Both the position numbers and the translations under genes were made by a program. Positions 45,829-55,768 of a DNA stretch of 60,712 bases are shown one piece after another. The DNA is from Hymenobacter montanus (GTDB lineage Bacteria; Bacteroidota; Bacteroidia; Cytophagales; Hymenobacteraceae). The first letter of the stretch is position 1, and every line of letters begins with the position of its first letter. The DNA is taken from NCBI RefSeq assembly GCF_014699115.1, contig NZ_JACXAD010000030.1, forward strand, positions 1 through 60,712, given 5' to 3'. Below the pieces are notes generated by a model. It was not told where the DNA came from and searched no databases. It was given only the letters and a program-made list of their open reading frames with translations.

Positions 45829-47052
45829 GTGGCCGAAATATCCTGTTCCTTTTGCAATAAGAGCAAGCGCGAAGTCGCCGTTATGATTTCGGGTATCAAC
45901 GCCCATATCTGCGAGAAATGCGTGGGTCAGGCCCAGCACATCCTCAACGAAGAGGCCAAGGCTCAGGACGCAAGCAAGCAGCCCAAGTTTAACCTCATTA
46001 AGCCCCGCGCCATCAAGGAGCACCTTGACCAATACGTGGTGGGCCAGGACGAAGCCAAGCGCGTGATGTCGGTGGCCGTGTACAACCACTACAAGCGCCT
46101 GATGCAAAAGCCCCAGGACGACGAGGTGCAGATCGAGAAGTCGAACATCATTATGGTGGGCGAAACGGGCACCGGCAAAACTTTCCTGGCCCGCATGCTG
46201 GCCAAGATTCTGCAAGTGCCTTTCTGCATCGCCGACGCGACCGTGCTGACGGAAGCCGGCTACGTGGGCGAAGATGTAGAGAGCATTCTTACCCGCCTGC
46301 TCCAAGCGGCCGACTACAACCTCGAAGCGGCCGAGCGCGGCATCGTGTACATCGACGAAATCGACAAGATTGCCCGCAAGAGCGACAACCCCAGCATCAC
46401 GCGCGACGTGAGCGGCGAAGGCGTACAGCAGGCCCTGCTGAAGCTGCTCGAAGGCACGGCCATCAACGTGCCGCCCCAAGGGGGCCGCAAGCACCCCGAG
46501 CAAAAAATGATTTCGGTGAACACCGAAAACATTCTCTTCATCTGCGGCGGTGCCTTTTCGGGCCTCGACCGCATCATCAAAAGCCGCTTGAACACCAAGC
46601 CGCTGGGCTTCGCCAAAACCAACCTGGAAGAGCAGATCGACACCGAGAACTTCCTGCGCTACGTGTCGGCTCAGGACATCAAGAGCTTCGGCCTCATCCC
46701 GGAGCTCATCGGCCGCCTGCCCGTGCTTACCCACCTCAACCCGCTGGACCGCACTACGCTGCGCATGATTCTGACCGAGCCCAAAAACTCGCTCGTGAAG
46801 CAGTACAAGCGCCTGTTCAACATGGAAAACATTAAGCTCGACTTCACGGAAGAAGCGCTCGAATACATCGTGGAGAAGGCCGATGAGTACCGCCTCGGGG
46901 CCCGGGGCCTGCGCTCGATCTGCGAGAGCATCATGACCGATGCCATGTTCGAGATGCCCTCGCAGGACGGGGCCGACGAGCTACTGATTAACCTGAGCTA
47001 CTGCCGCAGCAAGTTCGAGAAGTCGACGCTACGACATATGCGGGCCGCTTAG
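45829..47052 (+). CDS. clpX: ATP-dependent Clp protease ATPase subunit
   Basis: 407 aa. N-terminal zinc-binding domain with Cys6, Cys9, Cys28 and Cys31; AAA+ domain with Walker A 'GETGTGKT' (about 111), Walker B 'GIVYIDEIDKIA', pore loop 'EAGYVGEDVES' and sensor residues including 'GARGLRSI'. The ClpP-docking loop is 'LGF' (about 258) in place of the usual IGF. The hexamer unfolds tagged proteins and feeds them to ClpP (43071). The start is GTG 45829, matching the family N-terminus 'MAEISCSFC'. Own promoter upstream and terminator downstream. Confidence 0.95.
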   Translation: MAEISCSFCNKSKREVAVMISGINAHICEKCVGQAQHILNEEAKAQDASKQPKFNLIKPRAIKEHLDQYVVGQDEAKRVMSVAVYNHYKRLMQKPQDDEVQIEKSNIIMVGETGTGKTFLARMLAKILQVPFCIADATVLTEAGYVGEDVESILTRLLQAADYNLEAAERGIVYIDEIDKIARKSDNPSITRDVSGEGVQQALLKLLEGTAINVPPQGGRKHPEQKMISVNTENILFICGGAFSGLDRIIKSRLNTKPLGFAKTNLEEQIDTENFLRYVSAQDIKSFGLIPELIGRLPVLTHLNPLDRTTLRMILTEPKNSLVKQYKRLFNMENIKLDFTEEALEYIVEKADEYRLGARGLRSICESIMTDAMFEMPSQDGADELLINLSYCRSKFEKSTLRHMRAA

Positions 47053-47471
47053 GCTGAGACCGCCTCGCTGGCGGAGCAGTGCTTTGACCAGCTAAAGGGA
47101 AGCTTGACCAGGGTCCGGCTTCCCTTTTTTTATTGCCTCGAATTGCGGACCAGTTCGATGAGTTCTCATTGCGGTTGACGAGGGCACCTCCGGTAGGGAC
47201 CAAGTATTCCGTTGGTTCAGAGCGGGGTCATTCAGCCGGTGTAGGTACTGGCAGACCCAGTTTGGCACGGAGAAGCTGTTAGTCATTATGACAAGGCTCA
47301 AGATTCTCGTAATTATCTTTATTTTAATAATATATAGTACTTGATTAGGATTAAGCTGGTCGTTTAAAACGTCGCAAGAGCGCAACCATGTGTTGATGCT
47401 GGATATATTGACGACATTTCCAGGACCAAGCTTGTGCCTGGTAGCCGGGAGCCTATCTGTTTCACTGATTT
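47053..47471. other. Intergenic region after clpX
   Basis: 419 bases. It holds the clpX terminator at 47095-47131; the remainder is AT-rich, carries the presumed promoter of the CapA-like gene and shows no gene. Confidence 0.6.
47095..47131 (+). terminator. Intrinsic terminator after clpX
   Basis: AAGGGAAGC (47095-47103) pairs with GCTTCCCTT (47118-47126), followed by a T run to 47131. Confidence 0.8.
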
Positions 47472-49001
47472 ATGCACTTGCGTATTTCGATTTTAGCCGG
47501 GCTGCTAGTGGGCACGACCCTGGCCGCGTGCCAGCCAGAATTGCCCTTGCGAGTGAGTGTGGTGGGCGACGTGCTGCTGGCCCGCAGCGTGCCCACGGCC
47601 CTGGCGCGCGACAGCAGCGCGCTGGCTCACCGCGCCCGCACCTGGTGGGCCGACAGCCGCTACGTTATTGGCAACCTGGAGTGCCCGCTCACAACCACCC
47701 ACCAGCCAGTGGCGAAGCCGTTTGTATTTCGGGGGGCTCCGAGCTGGGCCGGGTGGCTGCGCCGGTTAGGATTCACCCACGTTTCGCTAGCCAATAACCA
47801 CACGCTCGACCAGCACCTGACCGGCTTACGCGATACCTACCAGGCCGTGCGCGCCACCAATGTGGGGGCCTTGGGCTACCAGCCCGACTCGACGGCTGGG
47901 TGCCTGCCAACCCTGCTGGGTGCTGATAGCAGCGTGGCCGTGCTGGCCTATTCCGCATTCCGGGGAACAATGGCCGGCGAGAGCTGCGTGTGCGGCGGAC
48001 ACTTCAGGGCCCTGTGCGAGCGGTTGGCTACCTACAAAACCCTGTTTCCCAAGCGGGCGGTCCTGGTCTACCTGCACTGGGGCACCGAATACGCCGGCCT
48101 GCCCACCCGGGAGCAGCGGCAACAGGCGCGCACGCTCATCGACTGCGGGGCGGCGGCCGTAGTCGGCGCCCACCCCCACGTGGTGCAAACCGTGGAATAT
48201 TATCGTGGCCGCCCCATTCTCTACAGTCTCGGCAACTTTCTGTTCGATCAGCAGGGCTCGGCGACGGACCTGGCGGTGCAAGCCGACTTCGACCTGCGCG
48301 ACGGGCGCGTAGTGGGCACGTTCATCCGACCGCTACAATTGGTGGGAGCCGTACCCCAAACAGCTAATGCTCCCGCTCAAGCCGGGCTGGCGGCTCGTAT
48401 TCGGCGCTATTCGCCGGCGGTACGGCTGGTGCCCGACGGGACCGGGAGCGGCTGGCGGCTACAACCCGTCGGGGCCGGTGCTGAGTTCGATTCGGTGGCC
48501 GGCTTCTTTGAGCGGCGAGTAGCCGTGGCAGGTCCGGCCGGGCCCACCACGGCACGGCTGCGCTACCTGCCTTACGCCCGGCAGTCGCAGGTGTGGGTGC
48601 CGACTGCTAACGGGGGTTACTCGACCCTCACTTTTCGGTTTCCCGTTTACGCTTTCGGCACGGGGGATGTGGACAACGACGGCTATGCCGACGTGCTTAT
48701 TGGCCCCATTAAGCCCACCCGCTTTGATGGGGCCCGGCACCGGCGGCTGTTCGTGTATTTCCTCGATTCGACGGGCCAGCTACAGCCGCGCTGGCGGGGC
48801 TCACGGCTGAGCTACCGGCTGCTTTACTTCAAGACGGTGCGGACGCCGCCCGGCCCGACATATGTTCGCACGCTTGAACAAGCCCCCAATGGGCGCTACT
48901 GCGTGGGACGTTACCACTGGCAGGGCTTTGGCCTGACCCTGGATGGCTTTTTGGCCCCGCGACAGTCGCTGGACGCGGCTTATCGGGACTTCGTTTTATG
49001 A
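47472..49001 (+). CDS. CapA/PgsA-like lipoprotein with C-terminal FG-GAP-like segment
   Basis: 509 aa. Lipoprotein signal with lipobox 'LAAC' (Cys20). Residues 25-300 match the bacterial capsule synthesis protein family (CapA, metallophosphatase-like): 'VVGDVLLARS', 'GNLECPLT', 'LANNHTLDQH' (about 109), 'VLVYLHWGTEY' (about 203), 'VGAHPHVVQ' (about 232) and 'YSLGNFLFDQQ'. The C-terminal 170 residues include 'GTGDVDNDGYADVLIGPI', a calcium-binding FG-GAP-like loop. CapA proteins are tied to poly-gamma-glutamate or other capsule polymers, though the actual reaction of most is unproven. Its stop is 25 bases before the next gene, so the two form an operon. Confidence 0.85.
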   Translation: MHLRISILAGLLVGTTLAACQPELPLRVSVVGDVLLARSVPTALARDSSALAHRARTWWADSRYVIGNLECPLTTTHQPVAKPFVFRGAPSWAGWLRRLGFTHVSLANNHTLDQHLTGLRDTYQAVRATNVGALGYQPDSTAGCLPTLLGADSSVAVLAYSAFRGTMAGESCVCGGHFRALCERLATYKTLFPKRAVLVYLHWGTEYAGLPTREQRQQARTLIDCGAAAVVGAHPHVVQTVEYYRGRPILYSLGNFLFDQQGSATDLAVQADFDLRDGRVVGTFIRPLQLVGAVPQTANAPAQAGLAARIRRYSPAVRLVPDGTGSGWRLQPVGAGAEFDSVAGFFERRVAVAGPAGPTTARLRYLPYARQSQVWVPTANGGYSTLTFRFPVYAFGTGDVDNDGYADVLIGPIKPTRFDGARHRRLFVYFLDSTGQLQPRWRGSRLSYRLLYFKTVRTPPGPTYVRTLEQAPNGRYCVGRYHWQGFGLTLDGFLAPRQSLDAAYRDFVL

Positions 49002-49026
49002 CCTCCTCTTTTTTCTCCTTATCAGC

Positions 49027-51546
49027 ATGAACCGCAAACTTACCCTGTCCCTTTGCGGGATTATCCTCGCCTTGGCGCTCGGCGCGGGCTACTTTTTCTG
49101 GCAACGCAAGGCGCCACCCCGGCCAGGTTCCGGAGCCCAGGCGCCACTTGCTGCCGACGCACCCAGCGACGCTGCTTTACCCGAGAGCAATGGTGCGGGG
49201 CACGCCAACGGGTTTGGCGAACGGGTGCCGGTGGTGTTCACCGAAGACAAAGCCATGCTGGCCCAGGTGCATGCCCGGCCGTACATCAAAGAGTACTACA
49301 CGTACGAGAAGCGAGGCCCGCTGCCAACCTTCGACTATAACCAGCCTTTGGCCGGCAAATCCTACCTCGACCTGGTGTTGCTCCGCAATACCCTCTACGC
49401 GCGTAACGGCTACTGCTTCATGAACGCCACGCTACGGCGCTACTTTGACAAGACAACTTGGTATACCCCCCTCTGGAGCGAAACCACCGACTCGAAGGGC
49501 GAGCCTATTGCCGCCGCTGTTATTCCGGTGCCGCTCAACCAGCAGGAAGCCGCGTTTGAGCGCAAGCTGCAAGCGCTCGAAGCCAAGCTGCTGGCCGGCC
49601 GCATAGCGCCGCAGGGCGGCTACCCCATGATTAACCTTGATTTTGTGACTAATCAGCGCGAGTTTGAGCTTCCGGCCGCGCTACGCACTGCGCTCACCCG
49701 CCAAAACTTTGCCATCGTACCCACCGAGGAGGAACAATTGTTCTACCTCTACGACAAGGGCGAGTATGCCTTCACGCCGGCCTTTGTCACCACCGATTTA
49801 TTCCTGCAACTGCTCCACAAGTACTTCAACGGCATTCTCAGCGACGTGGAGGAAGAGCGCCTTCTGCCCGTGGTAAGTACCATGCTGAGCCAGGGCAACA
49901 CCCAGGCCCGCACCCTGGCCCAGCGGAGCCAGCAGCCCGAAGCGCGCGCCGCTGCTGAGTGGGCCGCCGCCTACTATGCCGTGGGCCAAAGCCTGCTCAC
50001 CGGCCGTTCGGGCGCGGTACCCGAAGCCTACACGACCCTGGTCGCGGCCGAAATTGCCGCGGCCAACCAAGCCGAGGGTAAAGGCTCGGTGCTGCTGCAA
50101 GACTCGCTGTTTCAATACAGCGCCCTCAAACCCCGCGGCATGTACACCCGCAACGATACCACGCGCCGCTACTTCCGCACGGTGAAGTGGCTGAACACGG
50201 CGCCGGTTTTTCTGGATACCGACGCCGGCTTGCTGCGCGCCGTGGCCCTGGCCAAAGCCGTCGCGGCCAGCCCAACGGCCACGCGGGGCTTCCAGACCTT
50301 CACCCAGGTGCTCGATGTGCTGGCGGGTGAGGAAGACAACCGCTCGCTCACCAACCTGCTCAAGCTGCTGGCGAGCCCGGACTACGCCGGCAAAACCCTG
50401 GATGAGCTGGCCGCGCCGGCCGTGCTGGCCCGCTTGCGGCCCGCGCTGGTAGCGACCGGCACCGACCGCATTCATGCCAAGGGCATCACCGCGCATGCTC
50501 AAGAGGCCCTCGACCGTCCTACCCTGCTCTTCACCGCCGGCCGCTACTCGTTCGACGGCGAAATCTTCTCCCGGCTGATTGAAGTGCGCAACCAAAGGCG
50601 TCCGTTTCCGAAGGGCCTGGACGTCTTTGCCACCTTTGGCAACCGCACCGCCCAGGACGTGCTGCTGAACCACTACCGCGAAGCCACCCAGTGGCCCGCC
50701 TACCCCGACACGTTGCGGCAACTGCAAAAGCAGTTCGCCGCTGCTCCAGTCTGGGACCGCAACCTGTACACCAAAACCTTGCAGACGCTACTCAGCCTGA
50801 GCGCGCCCGCACCGGTGGCTGGCACGCCGCTCTTTACCCGCACGCCGGCCTGGCAGAAGCGCAACTTGAGCTCGGCCCTCGGCGGATGGGCCGAGCTCAA
50901 GCACGATCTGCTGCTGTATTCTGAGCAGCCGATGGCTGCCGAGATGGGTGGTGGTGGTGACGGCGGACCACCCGAGCCCGAAATTCTTGCCTACGTCGAA
51001 CCCAATCTGCCCTTCTGGAACGCGGCCCTCAGTCTGCTGGCTTTTCAGGACCGGGCCCTCACCCGTCTGCAAGCCAATACGCCGCACCTGAGCGGCTTAA
51101 ACAAGGAGCTCCGCGAGAAGATTGAAGCTATGCGCACGGTTGCCCAGCAAGAACTACGGGGCGAGAAAGTTAGCCAAGCAACTATGCGGGATCTGTCCGA
51201 GATTGGCGGCTGGGCCGAGCAGCTCACCTTCAACATTCTCAAAACCGACCGGCTGCCCGAACGCGAACGGCACCTGGGCGTAGTGGCCGACGTGTACGCT
51301 TACAACTCCTTCATGCTGGAAGAAGCAGTGGGCGCGGTGGATGCCCTGTACACGGTGGTCGAAATCAACGGTATTGCAGTAACCGCGGTGGGCCCCGTGT
51401 TCAGCTACTATGAATTTAAAAGCCCCACCCGCCTCACCGATGAGGAATGGCAGACCAAGCTGAAGACCGCTCCGCCGGCCCGGCCCACCTGGCTGCGCGA
51501 ACTTATCGTACCAGGACCTAAATTCCCCAAGGCGGAGCACTACTAA
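49027..51546 (+). CDS. DUF3160 family protein with YARHG domain
   Basis: 839 aa from ATG 49027 (an upstream extension to 48943 overlaps the previous gene). N-terminal membrane helix about 5-22, then a Pro/Ala-rich linker. The YARHG domain lies at about 115-155: 'LLRNTLYARNGYCFMNATLR' with the Tyr-Ala-Arg-x-Gly core. The rest is the large alpha-helical DUF3160 region ('TTDLFLQLLHKYFNGILSD', 'GRYSFDGEIFSRLIEV', 'VVADVYAYNSFMLEEAVGAV'). Predicted periplasmic or surface-exposed. The function of DUF3160 is unknown; YARHG is thought to be an extracellular enzyme-associated domain. Operon with the CapA-like lipoprotein; a bidirectional terminator follows. Confidence 0.85.
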   Translation: MNRKLTLSLCGIILALALGAGYFFWQRKAPPRPGSGAQAPLAADAPSDAALPESNGAGHANGFGERVPVVFTEDKAMLAQVHARPYIKEYYTYEKRGPLPTFDYNQPLAGKSYLDLVLLRNTLYARNGYCFMNATLRRYFDKTTWYTPLWSETTDSKGEPIAAAVIPVPLNQQEAAFERKLQALEAKLLAGRIAPQGGYPMINLDFVTNQREFELPAALRTALTRQNFAIVPTEEEQLFYLYDKGEYAFTPAFVTTDLFLQLLHKYFNGILSDVEEERLLPVVSTMLSQGNTQARTLAQRSQQPEARAAAEWAAAYYAVGQSLLTGRSGAVPEAYTTLVAAEIAAANQAEGKGSVLLQDSLFQYSALKPRGMYTRNDTTRRYFRTVKWLNTAPVFLDTDAGLLRAVALAKAVAASPTATRGFQTFTQVLDVLAGEEDNRSLTNLLKLLASPDYAGKTLDELAAPAVLARLRPALVATGTDRIHAKGITAHAQEALDRPTLLFTAGRYSFDGEIFSRLIEVRNQRRPFPKGLDVFATFGNRTAQDVLLNHYREATQWPAYPDTLRQLQKQFAAAPVWDRNLYTKTLQTLLSLSAPAPVAGTPLFTRTPAWQKRNLSSALGGWAELKHDLLLYSEQPMAAEMGGGGDGGPPEPEILAYVEPNLPFWNAALSLLAFQDRALTRLQANTPHLSGLNKELREKIEAMRTVAQQELRGEKVSQATMRDLSEIGGWAEQLTFNILKTDRLPERERHLGVVADVYAYNSFMLEEAVGAVDALYTVVEINGIAVTAVGPVFSYYEFKSPTRLTDEEWQTKLKTAPPARPTWLRELIVPGPKFPKAEHY

Positions 51547-51585
51547 GCAACAGCGAGGTGTTTCGGACGCTGCCACCACCTCCAA

Positions 51586-51621
51586 AACAACAAGGCCCGC
51601 CGATTGGCGGGCCTTGTTGTT
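51586..51621. terminator. Bidirectional intrinsic terminator
   Basis: Perfect 16-bp arms AACAACAAGGCCCGCC (51586-51601) and GGCGGGCCTTGTTGTT (51606-51621), loop GATT, between two convergent genes. Confidence 0.85.
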
Positions 51622-51654
51622 AGCAGCGGGAGCAGTCACTCCCAGGGGCAGTGG

Positions 51655-54600
51655 CTATTCCACCACCACGCGCTGGATGCTGGGGCTGCGCTCGCCTACC
51701 TGCACGGTGAGCAAGTAGGTACCAGTGGGCAAGCCAGTAGTGGCCAGCTCGGCGGTCTTGCCGCTGAAAGTGCGGGTGCTTATCAGCTGGCCCAGCAAGT
51801 TGTGTACGGTAAGAACGGCCGTGGGCGCGGGGGCGGCCAGGGTCACGTGCAGAATCCCTTTACCAGCAACCGGGTTGGGCCACACGCTGAACTCGCTCTT
51901 GGTAGCATTAGCGGTGGCCGAAGCTATGGTAACCGTGAAAGTTACTCCGGAGCTGGTGCCGCCGGGGGTAGTCACCACGATGTTACCGGTAGTGGCACCA
52001 GTGGGTACGGTAAAGGTGATGGTGGTAGCATTCACCACGGTGAAGCCCGTGATTGGGCTGCCGTTCAGGCTCACTCCCGTAGCACCGGTGAAGTTGGTTC
52101 CGGTGATGGTTACAACGGTGCCAACTGGCCCACTGGTGGGGCTCAGCGAGGAAATAGCCGGCAGAATCGCGGTACAGGTAGCACTCAGGCTAAAGGCACC
52201 CTTCGAAACTTCCCAGCCGGTAACGAACACCTTGTAAGCGGTGCCAGGTACCGAAGTGAACGTCACGTTCGACGCCACCGAGTTGGCGCTACACGAGGCG
52301 GCGTCGTCGTTGCCGCCTACGCAGGTGTAGCTGCCGCAAGTGCCCGAAAACACAAACAGCTTGGTATCGAAGTCCGTAGCGGGGCTGCAAGTGGAAACGG
52401 TAATGCGTTGGCCGTTGCCCATGATCGTATAGAACATTCCTCCGGCATCAACGACCTCGTCGCAGGTTTCGGTCGGGTCACCAGTAGCAGTGACGTCCTC
52501 GGTAGAACCGGTTACGGTTTGGCCGCAGAGTAGCGGCAGGGCATTGGCGCAAAGGTCGTTGACGGGGGGAACCCGGAAGTTAGTGGAGGAGCTGCCGGGG
52601 CCGCCCGCAGCCTGTACCGTGATGGGCCCGGTGGTAGCGCCGGCCGGCACTGTCACGGTAATCTGGGTGGGCGAGTTTACCGTGAACGTGGGAGCTACCG
52701 TGCCGTTGAACGTCACCTGCGTGGTACCCGTGAAATTGTTACCGGTGAGCACCACCGCTGTTCCGGCGGGGCCAATTGTCGGCGTAAAGGAGCTAATAAC
52801 CGGAGCTGGAATAACCGTAAAGCTGGCTACCGAGACGCCAGTACCTGCCGCCGTAGTTACGGTAATGGGCCCGCTAGTGGCTCCGGGAGGTACCACTACG
52901 GTGATCTGAGTAGCCGAATTCACGGTGAATACGGGCGCGTAGGTACCGTTGAACTGTACCCCAGTGACGGCGGTGAAGCCCGTACCCGTAATTACCACGC
53001 TGGTGCCGGCCCCACCCGTACTAGGCGTGAAGCTGACGACGACGGGCGGGCTCGCAACCACGAAGGGCGTAGCCGAAGTGCCCGTGCCGGTGGGGGTCGT
53101 TACCGTAATGGGGCCCGTGGTCGTCCCCGGGGCTACCGTAGCCGTAATCTGGGTGGGCGAGTTCACCGTGAAGCTCGCGGCGGGCTGGCCGTTGAAGGCC
53201 ACGGCGGTGGCTCCGGTGAAGTTGGTACCAGTGATAACGACTACCGTGCCCACCAAGCCGCCCGCGGGCGAGAAGCTCGTGATAGTGGGCCCAGGCACGG
53301 GTATCACGGTAAAATCTACGTTCGAAATATCGAAGAAATAATTATCGGCTGCTTCCACCATTACCCGGGCTTGGGTGGTGGCTACGTTAGGAGCGGCAAT
53401 CACCGCCGAGCCGTCGTTGGCCTCGTTTAGGGCCAGTACCACGGGGTAGGTCAGGCCCCCATCGAGGCTCATACGCAAGTTCACGCGGGCGCAGCTTACG
53501 GGCGGCGCGGTGGTGTTAGCCACGTCCCAGGTAATGGTTTGGGCCGATCCCCCGCTCCATGACTGGGCCGTGTTTGGAGCGGTCAGCACGAACGGGCCGG
53601 CGGTGCTGCTCACGTTTAAATTCACTAAGGAGCTGAAATTCACGCCTCCGACTACACCCAGCGGGCCTGAGTGCTCGTCGCGGACGGTGCAGCGGAACTT
53701 CAGCGTACGCGTTACCGTAGGCAGCCGCTCTCCGATCACCGTTGTGTTCGCCACCAAATTGCTCAACCGGGGGAAATAGCGGGTGCCGGAAGCAGAGGGC
53801 ACAAACGAGCGGAACAGCGGCACTGTGCTGCCCGGAACCTGGGCCGTGGTCGGCGAGCCGACGGGCCCCAGGTCCAACTCCTCCCATAAATAGGTCAGCG
53901 CGTCGTTTTGGGTGTCGGTACCAGTGGCCGTCAGCTTAAAGGGCGTGCCGATGGGCAAGGTTTTGCCGCTGGCCGGAACCGTGACGCTGGGGGGCGTATT
54001 GTCGGTGGGCTGGCGGGTGCCGCAGGGCGTGCTTTCAATAAAAGTGCGCATCTGCTCGTAGCTGCCGGTGTGGAAGAAGGCATCGGAATTGGGCTGCAAA
54101 TCGTGGGCCGCTCCGCAAATACCGGCGTACGCCATGATGGTCGACCCCGAGCCCGGCTCCCAGGCGGTAGTGGCTTCACGGTTGCCGCCGCCGCAGTTGA
54201 CTCCGTTTCCGTTGAAGGTGTGGCTGCCCCCGAACTGGTGCCCCATCTCGTGCGCTACATAGTCGATATCGAAAGCATCGCCCACCGGGTTGGGCGATCC
54301 GGTAACTCCCTGGGCCTTGCGAGTAGCCACGCAAACCGACCCGAGGGAAGCAATTCCACCGCCCCCGGTGCTGAACACGTGGCCAATGTCGTAATTGGCC
54401 GAGCCAATGATATTATCTATCCTGGTTTGGTTCTGCCGCAGCATGGCTGAGCCGTCGTTATTGGTATAGGGCGAAGGAGTGCCCGTCCCGCTCAGGATAG
54501 TCAGCAGGTCGTTGTTGGGCACCAGCACCATGCGAACGGCCAGCTCTCTTTCGTATACGCCCACCACGCGGTTGACAGAGCTGACTTCCGCCGCCATCAC

Positions 54601-55398
54601 GCTGGCCATCGTGTTCCCTCGGGCTAGGGAGTACTCGGGGGTGCAGGCCAGGGCCAGACGGTAGGTGGTTAGCTGCGAGCCGCTCGCGAGAGCCCTGGCA
54701 ACCCCAGTGGCGGGCCGCCCATTCGCACTACCACCCCGCTGGGCGAGGGTCGTTTTCGATTCAGCATCGGGCCGAAAGCCGCAGGTGGGGGCCGGAGCGC
54801 CCTCCCAGTTCATGTCCCGCTTGTAAAAACCGAGGTAATGCCGGGTATCGGTTGGAACCACGGGGTCGATATAAAAGCTATTGCCCTCGGCCGTAAGCAC
54901 CTGGGCGTGAAATCCCCGCGGCGTCAGGTCGAGCCGCACCGAGGCGGAGGCGTCGTCCAGGCCTACGCCAGCGTACGTCTTGATTTCAGGAAACCGGGCC
55001 GCCAAGGTGGGCGCCATCACTGGAGCCTCGTGGATGGCAAACCGGCCGGTGGTTCCGTTGGGCAGGGGCAGGGCCAGCACCAGCGGAGCGGTAGCCGACC
55101 GGGCCGCGAGGGCCTTTTCCGCCGGGGCCGTGGCCAGGGCCGCGCGCAGGCCCGTCAGGTCCAGGGTAAGCGCCTGGGCGCGGGGCAGCGTGTTCAGCCG
55201 CCGGGCGGCAATGGCCGCACCCCGGGCCTCGTCATCGGCCCGGAAGAACTGCGGAACCGGCTTGTTCTGGGCGTTTGCCGCCGGGGCCAAGCCAAGCGCG
55301 AGTGCCAGCAGAGCTCCGACGCGACGCAGGCCGGTCACGGCCCCCGAAGCCGCTGCTGAAAGATGAGTGGCCGAGCGGCCCTGGTACCGTTGTTTCAT
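51655..55398 (-). CDS. Secreted zinc metalloprotease (reprolysin-like) with TIG repeats and T9SS tail
   Basis: 1247 aa. N-terminal export segment to about 43 ('LLALALGLAPAANAQ'), a propeptide-like region (45-200), then the metalloprotease domain with zinc site 'VAHEMGHQFGGSHTF' (about 380-394) and a Met-turn in 'STIMAYAGICG'. Next come beta domains to about 700, three consecutive TIG/IPT domains (about 700-940; each starts like 'ITSFSPAGGLVGTVVVITG'), a region with 'NDLCANALPL' and Cys residues (940-1070), a fourth TIG domain, and a type IX sorting domain ('SVWPNPVAGKG' to '...SPSIQRVVVE'). Secreted through the T9SS to the surface; likely degrades extracellular protein. Monocistronic. Confidence 0.9.
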   Translation of the reverse strand: MKQRYQGRSATHLSAAASGAVTGLRRVGALLALALGLAPAANAQNKPVPQFFRADDEARGAAIAARRLNTLPRAQALTLDLTGLRAALATAPAEKALAARSATAPLVLALPLPNGTTGRFAIHEAPVMAPTLAARFPEIKTYAGVGLDDASASVRLDLTPRGFHAQVLTAEGNSFYIDPVVPTDTRHYLGFYKRDMNWEGAPAPTCGFRPDAESKTTLAQRGGSANGRPATGVARALASGSQLTTYRLALACTPEYSLARGNTMASVMAAEVSSVNRVVGVYERELAVRMVLVPNNDLLTILSGTGTPSPYTNNDGSAMLRQNQTRIDNIIGSANYDIGHVFSTGGGGIASLGSVCVATRKAQGVTGSPNPVGDAFDIDYVAHEMGHQFGGSHTFNGNGVNCGGGNREATTAWEPGSGSTIMAYAGICGAAHDLQPNSDAFFHTGSYEQMRTFIESTPCGTRQPTDNTPPSVTVPASGKTLPIGTPFKLTATGTDTQNDALTYLWEELDLGPVGSPTTAQVPGSTVPLFRSFVPSASGTRYFPRLSNLVANTTVIGERLPTVTRTLKFRCTVRDEHSGPLGVVGGVNFSSLVNLNVSSTAGPFVLTAPNTAQSWSGGSAQTITWDVANTTAPPVSCARVNLRMSLDGGLTYPVVLALNEANDGSAVIAAPNVATTQARVMVEAADNYFFDISNVDFTVIPVPGPTITSFSPAGGLVGTVVVITGTNFTGATAVAFNGQPAASFTVNSPTQITATVAPGTTTGPITVTTPTGTGTSATPFVVASPPVVVSFTPSTGGAGTSVVITGTGFTAVTGVQFNGTYAPVFTVNSATQITVVVPPGATSGPITVTTAAGTGVSVASFTVIPAPVISSFTPTIGPAGTAVVLTGNNFTGTTQVTFNGTVAPTFTVNSPTQITVTVPAGATTGPITVQAAGGPGSSSTNFRVPPVNDLCANALPLLCGQTVTGSTEDVTATGDPTETCDEVVDAGGMFYTIMGNGQRITVSTCSPATDFDTKLFVFSGTCGSYTCVGGNDDAASCSANSVASNVTFTSVPGTAYKVFVTGWEVSKGAFSLSATCTAILPAISSLSPTSGPVGTVVTITGTNFTGATGVSLNGSPITGFTVVNATTITFTVPTGATTGNIVVTTPGGTSSGVTFTVTIASATANATKSEFSVWPNPVAGKGILHVTLAAPAPTAVLTVHNLLGQLISTRTFSGKTAELATTGLPTGTYLLTVQVGERSPSIQRVVVE

Positions 55399-55768
55399 AG
55401 TAACTGTTTAAATGTAGTTTGATGTGGAAATGGTAAAGCTAAGAAAAACTCTGGCAGTAGCAGTAACGTGACGTGGTATTCTGAACCTCTCGTTAGCATG
55501 ATAGCGACCAAGCTCTCCATCCTGCGAACAAGACCAGCAGAGGAGGCATGATAAAATAAGGTGCCATGGCCTAAATTAAGACCCATGCTAGCAACTAAAT
55601 ACTGTCCTCCCAGGAAACCAAATAAGGGTGCTCCCGGCGGCATTACAAGAATCCGCAACCCGATTATTCAACAAATGCTCGTCAGTTGCAATTGAATAAA
55701 AACCGGTCATCGGTAAGCAGAGCCCTCTAAAGAACTTTCGGCTCCGCATAGGAAACCGAAGCCAATTC
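55399..55768. other. Gene-free divergent/upstream stretch
   Basis: 370 bases between the metalloprotease start and the lpxB stop. A short minus-strand open frame (55395-55658) lacks any family match and is rejected. No clear hairpin or repeat. Confidence 0.5.

Noticed and set aside
45787..46734. 315-codon minus-strand frame opposite clpX
   Set aside because: ClpX on the plus strand is complete; the reverse frame is a shadow with His/Gly/Val bias.
52575..53300. Possible mobile or repeat DNA on the basis of repeated GTGATGGGCCC-like words
   Set aside because: Explained by the tandem TIG domains of the metalloprotease.
55395..55658. 87-codon minus-strand frame upstream of the metalloprotease gene
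   Set aside because: Overlaps the metalloprotease start and has no recognisable features.
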